NCBI RefSeq assembly: GCF_034432235.1 | Contig: NZ_DAOUCJ010000050.1 | Coordinates: forward strand, 15,691-79,690 | DNA from: Thermoflexus sp. | Lineage (GTDB): Bacteria > Chloroflexota > Anaerolineae > Thermoflexales > Thermoflexaceae | Direction: 5' to 3' | Length of the DNA: 64,000 bases | In this document: piece by piece, positions 24,636 through 32,781 of the stretch | Numbering within the stretch: the first letter of the stretch is position 1 | How the letters are laid out: the number at the start of each line of letters is the position of its first letter | Translations under genes and position numbers: made by a program | Notes under the pieces: model-generated | What the model was told of the DNA's origin: nothing | The model's database searches: none | Seen by the model: only the letters and a program-made list of their open reading frames with translations

Positions 24636-25631
24636 ATGGCGACGATCCGGGATGTGGCCCGGCGGGCGGGGGTCTCCCCGGCTACTGTCTCCTATGTCCT
24701 GAACAACTCCGGGCCGGTGCGGCCGGAGACCCGGGAACGGGTGTTGCGGGCCATCGCCGAGCTGGGCTACCATCCCCACGCCGGAGCCCGACAGCTGAAA
24801 CGCCGCCGTTCTGACACCATGGGCCTGATCCTTCCCACCGGCGAGCGCCGCCTCAGTGACCCCTTCTTCCTGGAGCTCATCCATGCCCTCGGGGATGCCT
24901 GTGCGGATCACCACCTCGATCTCCTGATCGCCACTTGTCGGGACCCCGCCGCCGATCTCCGCCTGATCGATCGTCTCTATAAAGGCCGACGGGTGGATGG
25001 CTTCCTCCTCATCGACCTCCAGCGCCAGGATCCCCGCATCCCGCATCTGCAGCAGGCCGGCATCCCCTTTGTGGCCTTCGGACGCGTGGAGGGCAACGGC
25101 GAGTTCCCCTGGGTGGATGTGGACGGCGCGGCCGGGATGCGGGAGGCCGTAGCCTTCCTGGTCGGGAAGGGACACCGCCGCATCGCCTACCTGAGCCCGC
25201 CCCTCTCTTTCACCTTCGCCTACCATCGCTTCCGGGGCTACCAGCAAGGGCTGATCGAAGCGGATCTCCCCTTCGACGAGACCCTGGTCCGGATCACCCG
25301 CCTGACCATGGAGGGCGGCTATGAGGCGGCGTGGGCGCTGCTGCGGGAGGGCATTCGGTTCACCGCCCTGATCGCCGCCACCGACCTGATGGCCCTCGGG
25401 GCAATGCGCGCCCTCCATGAGGCCGGCCGGACGCCGGGGCAGGATGTCGCGGTGATCGGTTTCGATGACATCCCGATGGCCGCCCAGGCCCATCCGCCCC
25501 TCACCACGCTGCGCCAGCCCATGGACCAGATCGGCCGGGCCCTGGTCCGCGCCTGGCAAGCGGCGGTGAACGGCGAATCCCTGCCTCCCACCCTGATCCC
25601 GCCGACCCTGATCCGCCGGGAATCCGCCTGA
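24636..25631 (+). CDS. LacI-family transcriptional regulator
   Basis: This is a 331-residue LacI/GalR protein. The HTH is TIRDVARRAGVSPATVSYVL (3-22), the hinge helix ends near residue 58, and the periplasmic-binding-like effector domain follows (GLILPT, AGIPFVAFGR, GHRRIAYLS, VIGFDDIPMA). It probably controls itself and the downstream glycosidase and ABC importer through two operators with the same GAAACG core. The inducer is likely the imported oligosaccharide or its product. A strong GGGAGGAG site precedes ATG. Confidence 0.95.
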   Translation: MATIRDVARRAGVSPATVSYVLNNSGPVRPETRERVLRAIAELGYHPHAGARQLKRRRSDTMGLILPTGERRLSDPFFLELIHALGDACADHHLDLLIATCRDPAADLRLIDRLYKGRRVDGFLLIDLQRQDPRIPHLQQAGIPFVAFGRVEGNGEFPWVDVDGAAGMREAVAFLVGKGHRRIAYLSPPLSFTFAYHRFRGYQQGLIEADLPFDETLVRITRLTMEGGYEAAWALLREGIRFTALIAATDLMALGAMRALHEAGRTPGQDVAVIGFDDIPMAAQAHPPLTTLRQPMDQIGRALVRAWQAAVNGESLPPTLIPPTLIRRESA

Positions 25632-25678
25632 ATCGCGCCCGGAGGTCGCACGGAGGGTTCTTCCTGCGCCTGGAAACT

Positions 25679-25688
25679 GAAACGTTTC
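25679..25688 (+). promoter_or_regulatory. LacI-family operator 2
   Basis: GAAACGTTTC is a perfect 10-base palindrome with central CG, 14 bases upstream of the glycosidase start. It shares the GAAACG half with operator 1. No clear -10/-35 pair was found next to it, so it may act as a roadblock or on an unrecognised promoter. Confidence 0.6.
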
Positions 25689-25702
25689 GAACGGAGCCAT
25701 CG

Positions 25703-27814
25703 ATGCGGCTGCCACGGGATTACTATCACGCGTTTCTGGGGAACGGGCATGACGGGGTGCTGATCGGTTACACCGGGGCGATGGTGCCGGACCGCCCGCC
25801 GAACGGCTGGCACCCCTATCTGGATCGCTGCCAGTGGTATAAGTCCGATCGCTACTATCCGGAGGACCGCCTGGTGGATGTCGTCCCTCCGCGCCACCCA
25901 CCCTTCGCGGCGGCCTTGCCGAAGACGGGGAAGCCGTGGGCGGAGCTGGCTCCCCTGGGTTACACCGCTTACGAGGTGGAGGTGGAGGGCCAGGCCGGGC
26001 AGGTGCATGGATTCACCCAGACCTTTATCCCGGAGGAGGGGACGGTTTACACGACGGTGGATTGGGGGGTGGCCCGGGCGGAGGTGACCACGTTCCTGTG
26101 TCCGGACCGTCCACTCCTGGTGATCCGCTACCGCTTCAACCGGCCGGTTCGCCTGCGGGTCCGGGCCGCGCCAGGCGTATGGCAGGAGGAAGGTCACGAG
26201 ACGGATCCCTTCGATGCGCTGACCTTCCTGAATGGGCGTCCGGCGGCGTTCTACCGCCTGGGCCCCTATCAGGGCTTTATCGAAGTGGCGCTGGCGGAGG
26301 CCCAGTGCGGGGGTCGTGAGGGAAAGGTCTGGTGGCTGGAAGGGGAGGGGACCGCCTTCACCCACTACTTCGCCATCGTCGATGATTATGCGGGCCCTCT
26401 GGACACCGAGATCATCCCCCGGGCCATGGCCGAGGGGCCGGAGGCGCTTCATGCGCGCACCCGAGCGTTCTGGCGGGACTATTTCGCCGCCTCGCGTTTT
26501 GAGCTCCCGGATCCGGCCTTCGAGCGGGTCTACCGGACCAGCCGGTATTTGTTCAAGGCGATTCAGAACCCGATCTCGGGCGGGCTCCCGGTGGGCAACC
26601 TGCGGCTGACCTGGTCTTCTCACTTGTTCTGGGATGCCTATTTCATCCACCGGGCGCTGCTGGAGGCCAACCATATCGCGGAGGGAGAGGCGGCCATCCG
26701 CTTCTTCCTGCGCACCCGGGAGGCGGCCGAGCGCCACGCCCGGGAGGATTTCAACGCCCCCGGCCTGAAATGGGACTGGGAGCTTACCCACCGGGGCGAG
26801 CCGGCCTATGGGATCTGGGTGCACCAGAAGGAGCAGGTCCATAACAACGCTGCCTACGCCAACATGCTCTTCCAGCTATACGCGTTCACCCGGGACCGCC
26901 GCCTCCTCGAGCGGGTTTTCCCGCTGCTGGAAGGGCTGGCGGTTTTCTTCCTGCACGCGGTCGTGGAGGAGACGCCGCGCGGCTTCGAGATCCGCCCGAT
27001 GGTTGGGGTCGATGAGCGGCCGGTGCGGGTGCGCAACGAAGGGATCACCCTGGCGGGGACCATCCGGCTGCTGGAACGGTATGTCCAGGCCGCCCGCCTG
27101 CTGGGCCGGGCGGATGGGCTGATCGAGCGGAGCGCCCAAGCCGCCACCGGGCTTCGCCGCACCCTGGGCCGCCTCTACAACGGGCGTTATTTCCAGGCCT
27201 CGGAAGAGGAGGACCATCTCAACATGAGCAGCCTGGCCCCCATCTACCCGATGGAAGTGATCCCGCCAGAAGATCCGCGGGCGATCCGGACCGTTCGGGC
27301 TTACCGCGAGCGATATGCCGGACGCATGGTGGGCCATGGCAACAACGAGTGGGGGTTCCCATGGGCGGCTGCGGTGCTGGCCACCATCCAGGCATGGCAG
27401 GGGGATGGCGAAGGCGCATGGCAGACGTTGCAGGAGATCCGCCCCGCTTTCTCCATGCACGGGGGGATCGCGGAGACCGTGGACGACGAGGGGCGATGGA
27501 ACATGCAGTATTTTGGGACGGCTCATGGGGCCCTGTGCACCGCGCTGCACCACCTGGTGGTTCAGACCCGGGAGGACGGGATTCGGATCGCGACGAGCCT
27601 GCCGGCGACCTGGGAGAGGGGAGCCTGGGAGAACTGGCGGGCCCACGGTCTGCTCCTTTCCGGGGAATGGGATCGCCGGCGGAATCACCTCGAGGCCTCG
27701 CTGCGCAATCCGACCGGGGAGCCCATCGCCATACAGTTGCGGATCGGCCGGATGGACGGGGAGCTCACTGTCGCGCCGGGCGAGGCGCGACGGATCCAAA
27801 CCTCTCTATTCTGA
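25703..27814 (+). CDS. Glycoside hydrolase with (alpha/alpha)6-barrel, GH65/GH95-like
   Basis: The 703-residue protein has no signal peptide, so it acts in the cytoplasm. An N-terminal beta-sandwich (1-260) is followed by an alpha/alpha barrel (about 270-620) and a C-terminal beta domain with RIATSLPATWERGAWENW. The barrel has LFWDAYFIHRALLEANH, which matches the HFWDTE-type segment of GH65 and GH95, and LKWDWELTHRGE, where GH65 enzymes carry a PWESA..GEE segment; one of these glutamates is the likely acid. The usual GH65 acid motif was not found, so family assignment is uncertain. It probably splits the sugar brought in by the next three gene products. Confidence 0.78.
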   Translation: MRLPRDYYHAFLGNGHDGVLIGYTGAMVPDRPPNGWHPYLDRCQWYKSDRYYPEDRLVDVVPPRHPPFAAALPKTGKPWAELAPLGYTAYEVEVEGQAGQVHGFTQTFIPEEGTVYTTVDWGVARAEVTTFLCPDRPLLVIRYRFNRPVRLRVRAAPGVWQEEGHETDPFDALTFLNGRPAAFYRLGPYQGFIEVALAEAQCGGREGKVWWLEGEGTAFTHYFAIVDDYAGPLDTEIIPRAMAEGPEALHARTRAFWRDYFAASRFELPDPAFERVYRTSRYLFKAIQNPISGGLPVGNLRLTWSSHLFWDAYFIHRALLEANHIAEGEAAIRFFLRTREAAERHAREDFNAPGLKWDWELTHRGEPAYGIWVHQKEQVHNNAAYANMLFQLYAFTRDRRLLERVFPLLEGLAVFFLHAVVEETPRGFEIRPMVGVDERPVRVRNEGITLAGTIRLLERYVQAARLLGRADGLIERSAQAATGLRRTLGRLYNGRYFQASEEEDHLNMSSLAPIYPMEVIPPEDPRAIRTVRAYRERYAGRMVGHGNNEWGFPWAAAVLATIQAWQGDGEGAWQTLQEIRPAFSMHGGIAETVDDEGRWNMQYFGTAHGALCTALHHLVVQTREDGIRIATSLPATWERGAWENWRAHGLLLSGEWDRRRNHLEASLRNPTGEPIAIQLRIGRMDGELTVAPGEARRIQTSLF

Positions 27815-27826
27815 AAGGAGGCTGCC

Positions 27827-29131
27827 ATGAAAAGGTTCCTGCTCCTGCTCGCCGTTCTCGCTCTGGCTGTGACGGCCTGCGTGCCGGCGGCCACGCCCAC
27901 CCCCGCGGTCACCCGGGAGGTGGTGGTGACCCGGGTGGAGGTCACCAAGGAGGTGGAGAAGCCCAAGATCACGGTGCGGCTCTCCGGCTGGGCGGCCAAC
28001 CCCCAGGAGACGGCCCTGCTGGAATCTCTACTCTATCGCTGTTCCCTGAAGAACCCGGATGTCGTCGTCAAATACGAGCCGATCACTGGGGACTACTGGG
28101 CCAAGATCAAGACCCTGGTCGCCTCTAAGGAGGAACCGGACATCTACTATATGGACATCTTCCAGTTCCCCTTCTTCGTCTCCAAGGGCGTCCTGGTGCC
28201 CCTGGATGACTATATGGCGAAGTCCGGCGTGAAGAAGGAGGACTTCATCAAGACCCTGATCGACGCCTTCACCGGGCCGGACGGCAAGGTCTACGGCATC
28301 CCCAAGGACTTCAACACCCTGGCCCTGTTCTACAACAAGGACCTCTTCGCCAAGGCGGGGATCCCGGAGCCGAACGAGAACTGGACGTGGGATGACCTGA
28401 AGAACGCTGCCCGCAAGCTTTCGGATCCGGCGAAGGGCATCTACGGCCTGGGCGTCCCGGCCGACCCTGGGCGCTTCCCGATCTTCGTTTTCCAGAACGG
28501 CGGGCGCATCATGACCCCGGATTTCAAAGACACGCTGCTGGACAGCCCAGAGGTCATCGAGGCGGCGAAGTTCTACACCTCCTTCCGGGCGGAGAAGATC
28601 GGGGCGATCCCGTCCGATGTGGGGGTGGACTGGCAGGGGACGGCCTTCGGTCAGGGGAAGCTGGCGATGGTCTTTGAGGGCGGGTGGTTGATCCCCTACC
28701 TCCGGGAGCAGTTCCCGAACCTCAAGTGGGGCGCCACCTTCCCGCCGAAGGGCCCCAAGGGGCGCGGGAACCTGATCTTCACCGTGGCCTACGTGATCTC
28801 CAAGAACAGCAAGAACCCGGAGGCTGCCTGGAAGACCATCGAGTGCCTGACCAGCGAGGAGAGCCAGACGGTGGTGCTCTCCACCGGCTTCGCCCTGCCG
28901 TCTCGCGCCAAACTTACGGAGCATGAATACTTCAAGACCCACCCGGAATCCCTGGTCATCTTTAAGGGGGCGGAGTTCGGCACGCCCTTCATGTGGGGCC
29001 TGCGAGGCGATGTGGTGAACGAGCAGATGGGCAAGGCCCTGGAGCGGATCTACCTGGAGGGCCAGGATGTGGGGGCCAGCTTCAAGCAGGCCGCCGAGGA
29101 GGTCCGCAAGGCCCTCAAGGAGCAACAGTAA
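27827..29131 (+). CDS. ABC sugar-binding lipoprotein (family 1)
   Basis: The precursor has 434 residues. A signal peptide ends in the lipobox LAVTAC (Cys18), so the mature protein is a lipoprotein. The linker VTREVVVTRVEVTKEVEK is a Chloroflexota hallmark. The mature part is a family 1 solute-binding fold (YGIPKDFNTLALFYNKDLFA, FEGGWLIPYL, ISKNSKNPEAAWK). AAGGAGG precedes ATG; the gene is 12 bases after the glycosidase. It delivers an oligosaccharide to the two permeases that follow. Confidence 0.95.
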   Translation: MKRFLLLLAVLALAVTACVPAATPTPAVTREVVVTRVEVTKEVEKPKITVRLSGWAANPQETALLESLLYRCSLKNPDVVVKYEPITGDYWAKIKTLVASKEEPDIYYMDIFQFPFFVSKGVLVPLDDYMAKSGVKKEDFIKTLIDAFTGPDGKVYGIPKDFNTLALFYNKDLFAKAGIPEPNENWTWDDLKNAARKLSDPAKGIYGLGVPADPGRFPIFVFQNGGRIMTPDFKDTLLDSPEVIEAAKFYTSFRAEKIGAIPSDVGVDWQGTAFGQGKLAMVFEGGWLIPYLREQFPNLKWGATFPPKGPKGRGNLIFTVAYVISKNSKNPEAAWKTIECLTSEESQTVVLSTGFALPSRAKLTEHEYFKTHPESLVIFKGAEFGTPFMWGLRGDVVNEQMGKALERIYLEGQDVGASFKQAAEEVRKALKEQQ

Positions 29132-29148
29132 GCCGCAAAGCGCATCCG

Positions 29149-29184
29149 GCGGGGTGGGCGGGTATGAGCTCCCGCCCACCCCGC
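29149..29184 (+). promoter_or_regulatory. Strong hairpin between binding-protein and permease genes
   Basis: GCGGGGTGGGCGGG (29149-29162) pairs perfectly with 29171-29184 over 14 bp with an 8-base loop. No T tract follows. The likely job is to protect the upstream binding-protein mRNA or thin out transcription into the permeases. Confidence 0.65.
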
Positions 29185-29205
29185 ATCATCCGAGGGGAGG
29201 ACAGG

Positions 29206-30084
29206 ATGCCCCGGATCCGTCGCCGTCAGTTAGGGGAGTGGGTCGCCGCTTACGTCCTGCTCTCGCCCTATCTTTTCGTTTTCCTGGTTTTCAACGTCTT
29301 CGCCATCGCTTACGCCCTCTATCTCTCCTTCACCTACTTCGACTTGTTCAGCCCGCCCCGCTGGATCGGGCTGGGGAATTACCTCTATCTGCTCCGGGAC
29401 GCCTTGTTCCTGCAGAAGGCGATCCCTAACACCTTAAAATACGTAGCGGTGGTGGTGCCGGTGCAGACGGTGATCAGCCTGCTTCTGGCCTTCGCCCTGG
29501 ATCAAGAGATCAAGTTCCGCCGTTTCTTCCGCACCCTCTTCTATGTCCCCTCGGTGACCTCCTCGGTGGTGATCAGCCTGATCTTCCTCTGGCTGTTCAA
29601 AAAGACGGGAGTGATCAACCAGATCCTGGGCCTCTCCATCGACTGGCTGAACAGCCCAACTTTCGCCCTGCCAACCATCATGATCGTGAACATCTGGGCC
29701 ACTACGGGGACCATGATGGTGATCTTCCTGGCGGGCCTCCAGGACATCCCGGTCACTTACTATGAGGCGGCGATGATCGATGGGGCGAACCGCTGGCAGA
29801 TGCTCCGCCACATCACCATCCCCCTGCTTCGCCCGGTGATTTTCTTCGTCGTCACCATGGGGGTCATCGGCTGCTTCCAGGTGTTCGACCAGATCTACGT
29901 GATGACGGCCGGGGGACCCCTGGATTCCACCACCACGATTGCTTACCTGATTTACAAGTGGGCCTTCCAGAGCACCACCCCCTTCATGGGGCGGGCCTCG
30001 GCCGTGGCCTTCGTGCTGGCCGGGATGATCCTGATCGTGACCGTGATCCAGCGCCGCCTGATCGAGCGCCCAGCGGAGGTGTAA
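29206..30084 (+). CDS. ABC sugar importer permease (MalF/UgpA type)
   Basis: This 292-residue protein has six helices. The first helix is AAYVLLSPYLFVFLVFNVF. The coupling loop is YEAAMIDGANRWQMLRHITI, and MTAGGPLDSTTTIAY is the MalF-type C-terminal motif. The start is chosen by GAGGGGAGG at 29192-29200; an upstream ATG at 29164 lies inside the hairpin. It pairs with the next gene product. Confidence 0.94.
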   Translation: MPRIRRRQLGEWVAAYVLLSPYLFVFLVFNVFAIAYALYLSFTYFDLFSPPRWIGLGNYLYLLRDALFLQKAIPNTLKYVAVVVPVQTVISLLLAFALDQEIKFRRFFRTLFYVPSVTSSVVISLIFLWLFKKTGVINQILGLSIDWLNSPTFALPTIMIVNIWATTGTMMVIFLAGLQDIPVTYYEAAMIDGANRWQMLRHITIPLLRPVIFFVVTMGVIGCFQVFDQIYVMTAGGPLDSTTTIAYLIYKWAFQSTTPFMGRASAVAFVLAGMILIVTVIQRRLIERPAEV

Positions 30085-30085
30085 G

Positions 30086-30973
30086 ATGGCTGTGGAAGCG
30101 ATGGCCCCCGCCAAGCCTGTCGTTCGCTATCGGGATGAGTTCGCATGGTGGGATCGGATCAAGAAGCCGATCTTCTACGGGGTCCTGATCGGATGGTCCG
30201 TCGTCGCTGCGACGCCTTTCTTCCTGACCGTGGTTTTCTCCCTCAAGCCCCTCACACACCTCTATGAGCCGCCATTCCTCCTGCCGATCCCTTTCACGCT
30301 GGAAAACTACCTGAAGGTGGTCACCGAGTTCCGGCACCTTTTCCCCCGCTGGATGCTCAACAGCGCCTTCGTGGCCGGGCTGCTGGCGGTGGTCCGCACC
30401 CTCTTCTGTGCCATGGGGGGCTATGCCTTCGCCCGGCTCCGCTTCCCGGGGCGGGATCTCCTCTTCTGGGCCATGCTGGTCACGATGATGATCCCCGGCC
30501 AGGTCACATTGATCCCGAACTTTCTGATTATCCGTCAGATGAAGCTCCTGGACAGCCTGATGGCCCTGATCGTGCCGGGGATCGCCGGGGCCTTTGGGGT
30601 GTTCATGATGACCCAGTTCTACAAGAACCTCCCCCGGGAGCTGGAGGAGGCGGCGATGATCGATGGGGCCGGATGGTTCACGATCTTCTTCCGCATCGTC
30701 CTGCCCATCAGCCGGCCGGCCCTGCTGACGCTGGCCCTATTCACCTTCCAGGGGGAGTGGAACGCCTTCATGTGGCCCCTGATCGTGCTCAACTCCCCGG
30801 AGAAATTCACCCTGCCCCTGGGCCTGAGCTGGTTCAAAGGGGAATATTACACGGTTTACTCGGTGGTCCTCGCCGGGTCGATGTTCAACAGCGTGCCGAT
30901 CCTGCTGCTCTTCTTCCTGTTCCAGGGCTATTTCACCCGGGGCATCGCCCTCACGGGGCTGCGGGAAGGGTAG
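30086..30973 (+). CDS. ABC sugar importer permease (MalG type)
   Basis: The 295-residue membrane protein has a soluble N-terminal stretch of about 25 residues and six helices. The coupling loop is LEEAAMIDGAGWFTIFFRIV. Only one base separates it from the previous stop. No ATPase gene follows, so the complex must borrow an ATPase encoded elsewhere, as sugar importers that share an MsmK-type subunit do. Confidence 0.94.
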   Translation: MAVEAMAPAKPVVRYRDEFAWWDRIKKPIFYGVLIGWSVVAATPFFLTVVFSLKPLTHLYEPPFLLPIPFTLENYLKVVTEFRHLFPRWMLNSAFVAGLLAVVRTLFCAMGGYAFARLRFPGRDLLFWAMLVTMMIPGQVTLIPNFLIIRQMKLLDSLMALIVPGIAGAFGVFMMTQFYKNLPRELEEAAMIDGAGWFTIFFRIVLPISRPALLTLALFTFQGEWNAFMWPLIVLNSPEKFTLPLGLSWFKGEYYTVYSVVLAGSMFNSVPILLLFFLFQGYFTRGIALTGLREG

Positions 30974-31105
30974 GGATACCGGCGCTCACGGTTCGAGCAG
31001 GCAGAAGGCCATTTCAGCAACGTAAACCTCGAACGTGTGGGGCTGTGGCGGAGCAGGCCGCATGGCGAACCTATCGTTCTCCTCTGAGTGGCAAGAAGCG
31101 AGCGC

Positions 31106-31315
31106 TCACAGCGGCACTCCCTCATCCTCGATTCGCTGGCGAAGCGACGGCGAGGCATCCTCCAGCCGCACCACATCGATGGGGAATTCGGGGTCCAGAG
31201 CCTGGAGCTGGCCGACCGCCCGGCACAGATCCCGCTCCGCCAGACCGACAACGGCCAGATCGATGTCCGAACGCTCATCCAGTGGATCGCGGACCAGGGA
31301 GCCGAAGGCCCAGAC
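31106..31315 (-). pseudogene. Nucleotidyltransferase-domain fragment without start
   Basis: The minus-strand translation starts VWAFGSLVRDPLDERSDIDL and continues AVVGLAERDLCRAVGQLQAL, a clear MNT-type nucleotidyltransferase core with GS and DID motifs. It ends DEGVPL and stop. Directly before the core the frame has a stop codon (TAA, 31316-31318), so the first 20 or so residues and the start codon are gone. The piece lies right after the MFS gene on the same strand. It looks like a relic of an MNT/HEPN-type pair; no HEPN gene was found. Confidence 0.6.
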
Positions 31316-31331
31316 TTACGCACCAGTTTTC

Positions 31332-32654
31332 TCACCCTGAAAGAGCGAGCTCCGATGGATCTCCCTCCGAACCCGACGGCTTTTGCAGGTCTCCTTCTGA
31401 AAGGCAGGGGAGAACCTTCCAGCGATAGACGCCGATGGCCAGAGCTCGTCCGAATCCCGAGAGGGCAAACAACGGATAAAAGCCCCATCCGGCGGCGATC
31501 CATCCCCCCGTCGCGGCCCCCAGGGCTGCCGATATCCCGGAGACGAGATTGTAAAGGGCCGCATAGCGGGGCCGGGTTTCCGGAGGCGAGAAGGCGAGGA
31601 GAGTATTCAGGCTGCACAGCTCGAAGCCGGCCCACAGGAAGCCGGCCAGGGCGTTGATCGGGAGGACGTGCCACGGCGAGCGAGCCAGCAGCCATGCCCA
31701 TGGGAGCAGAGGGATCCAGACACCTGCCCACAGCAACCCTCGAGGGGCACCGATGCGATCGCTCCAGCGCCCGAAGACCCACTGGCCGAGCAGGGCCGTT
31801 AGCGTCGACACCATGGAGAGCAAGCCGACCGTGCGGGCATCTGCTCTCAGGTTCCGGACCAGGTGGACGTTGAAGAAAGGGCCGGCCAGGAAGACGGCGA
31901 AGTTCCATGTCCCGGCCATGGCCAGATAGCGAAGGAATGCTGGCTGTTGTCGGACCTCACGCCATGGAGGCAGTCGTTTGCCTCGCACCACGCCGGGGCC
32001 GATCTCCGGGATGCTGGCGAACAGCATCCATCCGATCCCCCCTACCAGAAAAGCGATGGCGAAGGCGGCCTGATAACCCTGGACGCCGCCGAGGGCGGTG
32101 ATCATGGCGCCGGCGGCTGCAACCCCGGCCAGGGCCGCCAGTCCGCTGCCGATATTCCGCCAGCCGAAATAGCGTCCTCGAATCTCCCGCGGCACCCAGT
32201 CGCCTGCCAGGCTGGTCCATGCCGGCAATCCCAATCCCCACAAGCCGACGCGCAATGCCCCTGTGAGGACGATCAGGCGGACCGCCGGAGGGCCGGAGAG
32301 AAAGAACGGCATGAGAGCCCAGAGCAAGAGATTCGCGCGGGCGAGGCCTACGGACATCATCACCAGCGCCTTGCGATGGCCCCAGCGCTCGGCCAGGCGG
32401 GCCCCCGGGATCAGGAGAGCCGCGTAGATCAGCTGGGCCAGGCCATTCAGCCAGCCGATCTCCCGCGGTCCAGCGCCCATGGTCAGGGCGAAGAGGGGCA
32501 CGTAATCCACCACAAACGCATCGGAGAGACGGGCCAGCACCCCATCCCACCAGAACCGGCGCAGGATGCGGGAACGGCCCGCCGCCGATTCCTGCCACCA
32601 TGGCACGGCCATAGAGATCGCCTGAAGGCTTCGGAAGACCGAACGGAAGGGCAT
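31332..32654 (-). CDS. Major facilitator superfamily transporter
   Basis: This is a 440-residue membrane protein with 12 predicted helices in two halves. The loop LAERWGHRKALVMMSVG between helices 2 and 3 is the MFS signature, repeated in the second half as FGRWSDRIGAPRGLL. The N-terminus has about 40 residues before the first helix. AAGGAGTG lies 8 bases before ATG 32654. It is divergent from the GH31 gene, so export or import of a sugar is possible, but no substrate can be named. Confidence 0.88.
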   Translation of the reverse strand: MPFRSVFRSLQAISMAVPWWQESAAGRSRILRRFWWDGVLARLSDAFVVDYVPLFALTMGAGPREIGWLNGLAQLIYAALLIPGARLAERWGHRKALVMMSVGLARANLLLWALMPFFLSGPPAVRLIVLTGALRVGLWGLGLPAWTSLAGDWVPREIRGRYFGWRNIGSGLAALAGVAAAGAMITALGGVQGYQAAFAIAFLVGGIGWMLFASIPEIGPGVVRGKRLPPWREVRQQPAFLRYLAMAGTWNFAVFLAGPFFNVHLVRNLRADARTVGLLSMVSTLTALLGQWVFGRWSDRIGAPRGLLWAGVWIPLLPWAWLLARSPWHVLPINALAGFLWAGFELCSLNTLLAFSPPETRPRYAALYNLVSGISAALGAATGGWIAAGWGFYPLFALSGFGRALAIGVYRWKVLPCLSEGDLQKPSGSEGDPSELALSG

Positions 32655-32781
32655 GGACAAGCACTCCTTGATCCGATCATCGCCGAACTATTGTAAAAGC
32701 GACGGGGCGCTCTGCGAACCGTCCGTCTTCCGGTATCATGGGATCCGCATGCGCGAGAAATCCAAAGGGAGCCCACGGCCG

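Noticed and set aside
31332..31600. Second gene overlapping the 3' end of the MFS gene on the minus strand
   Set aside because: Its translation is only the alternative frame of the MFS C-terminus and stops where the nucleotidyltransferase relic begins.
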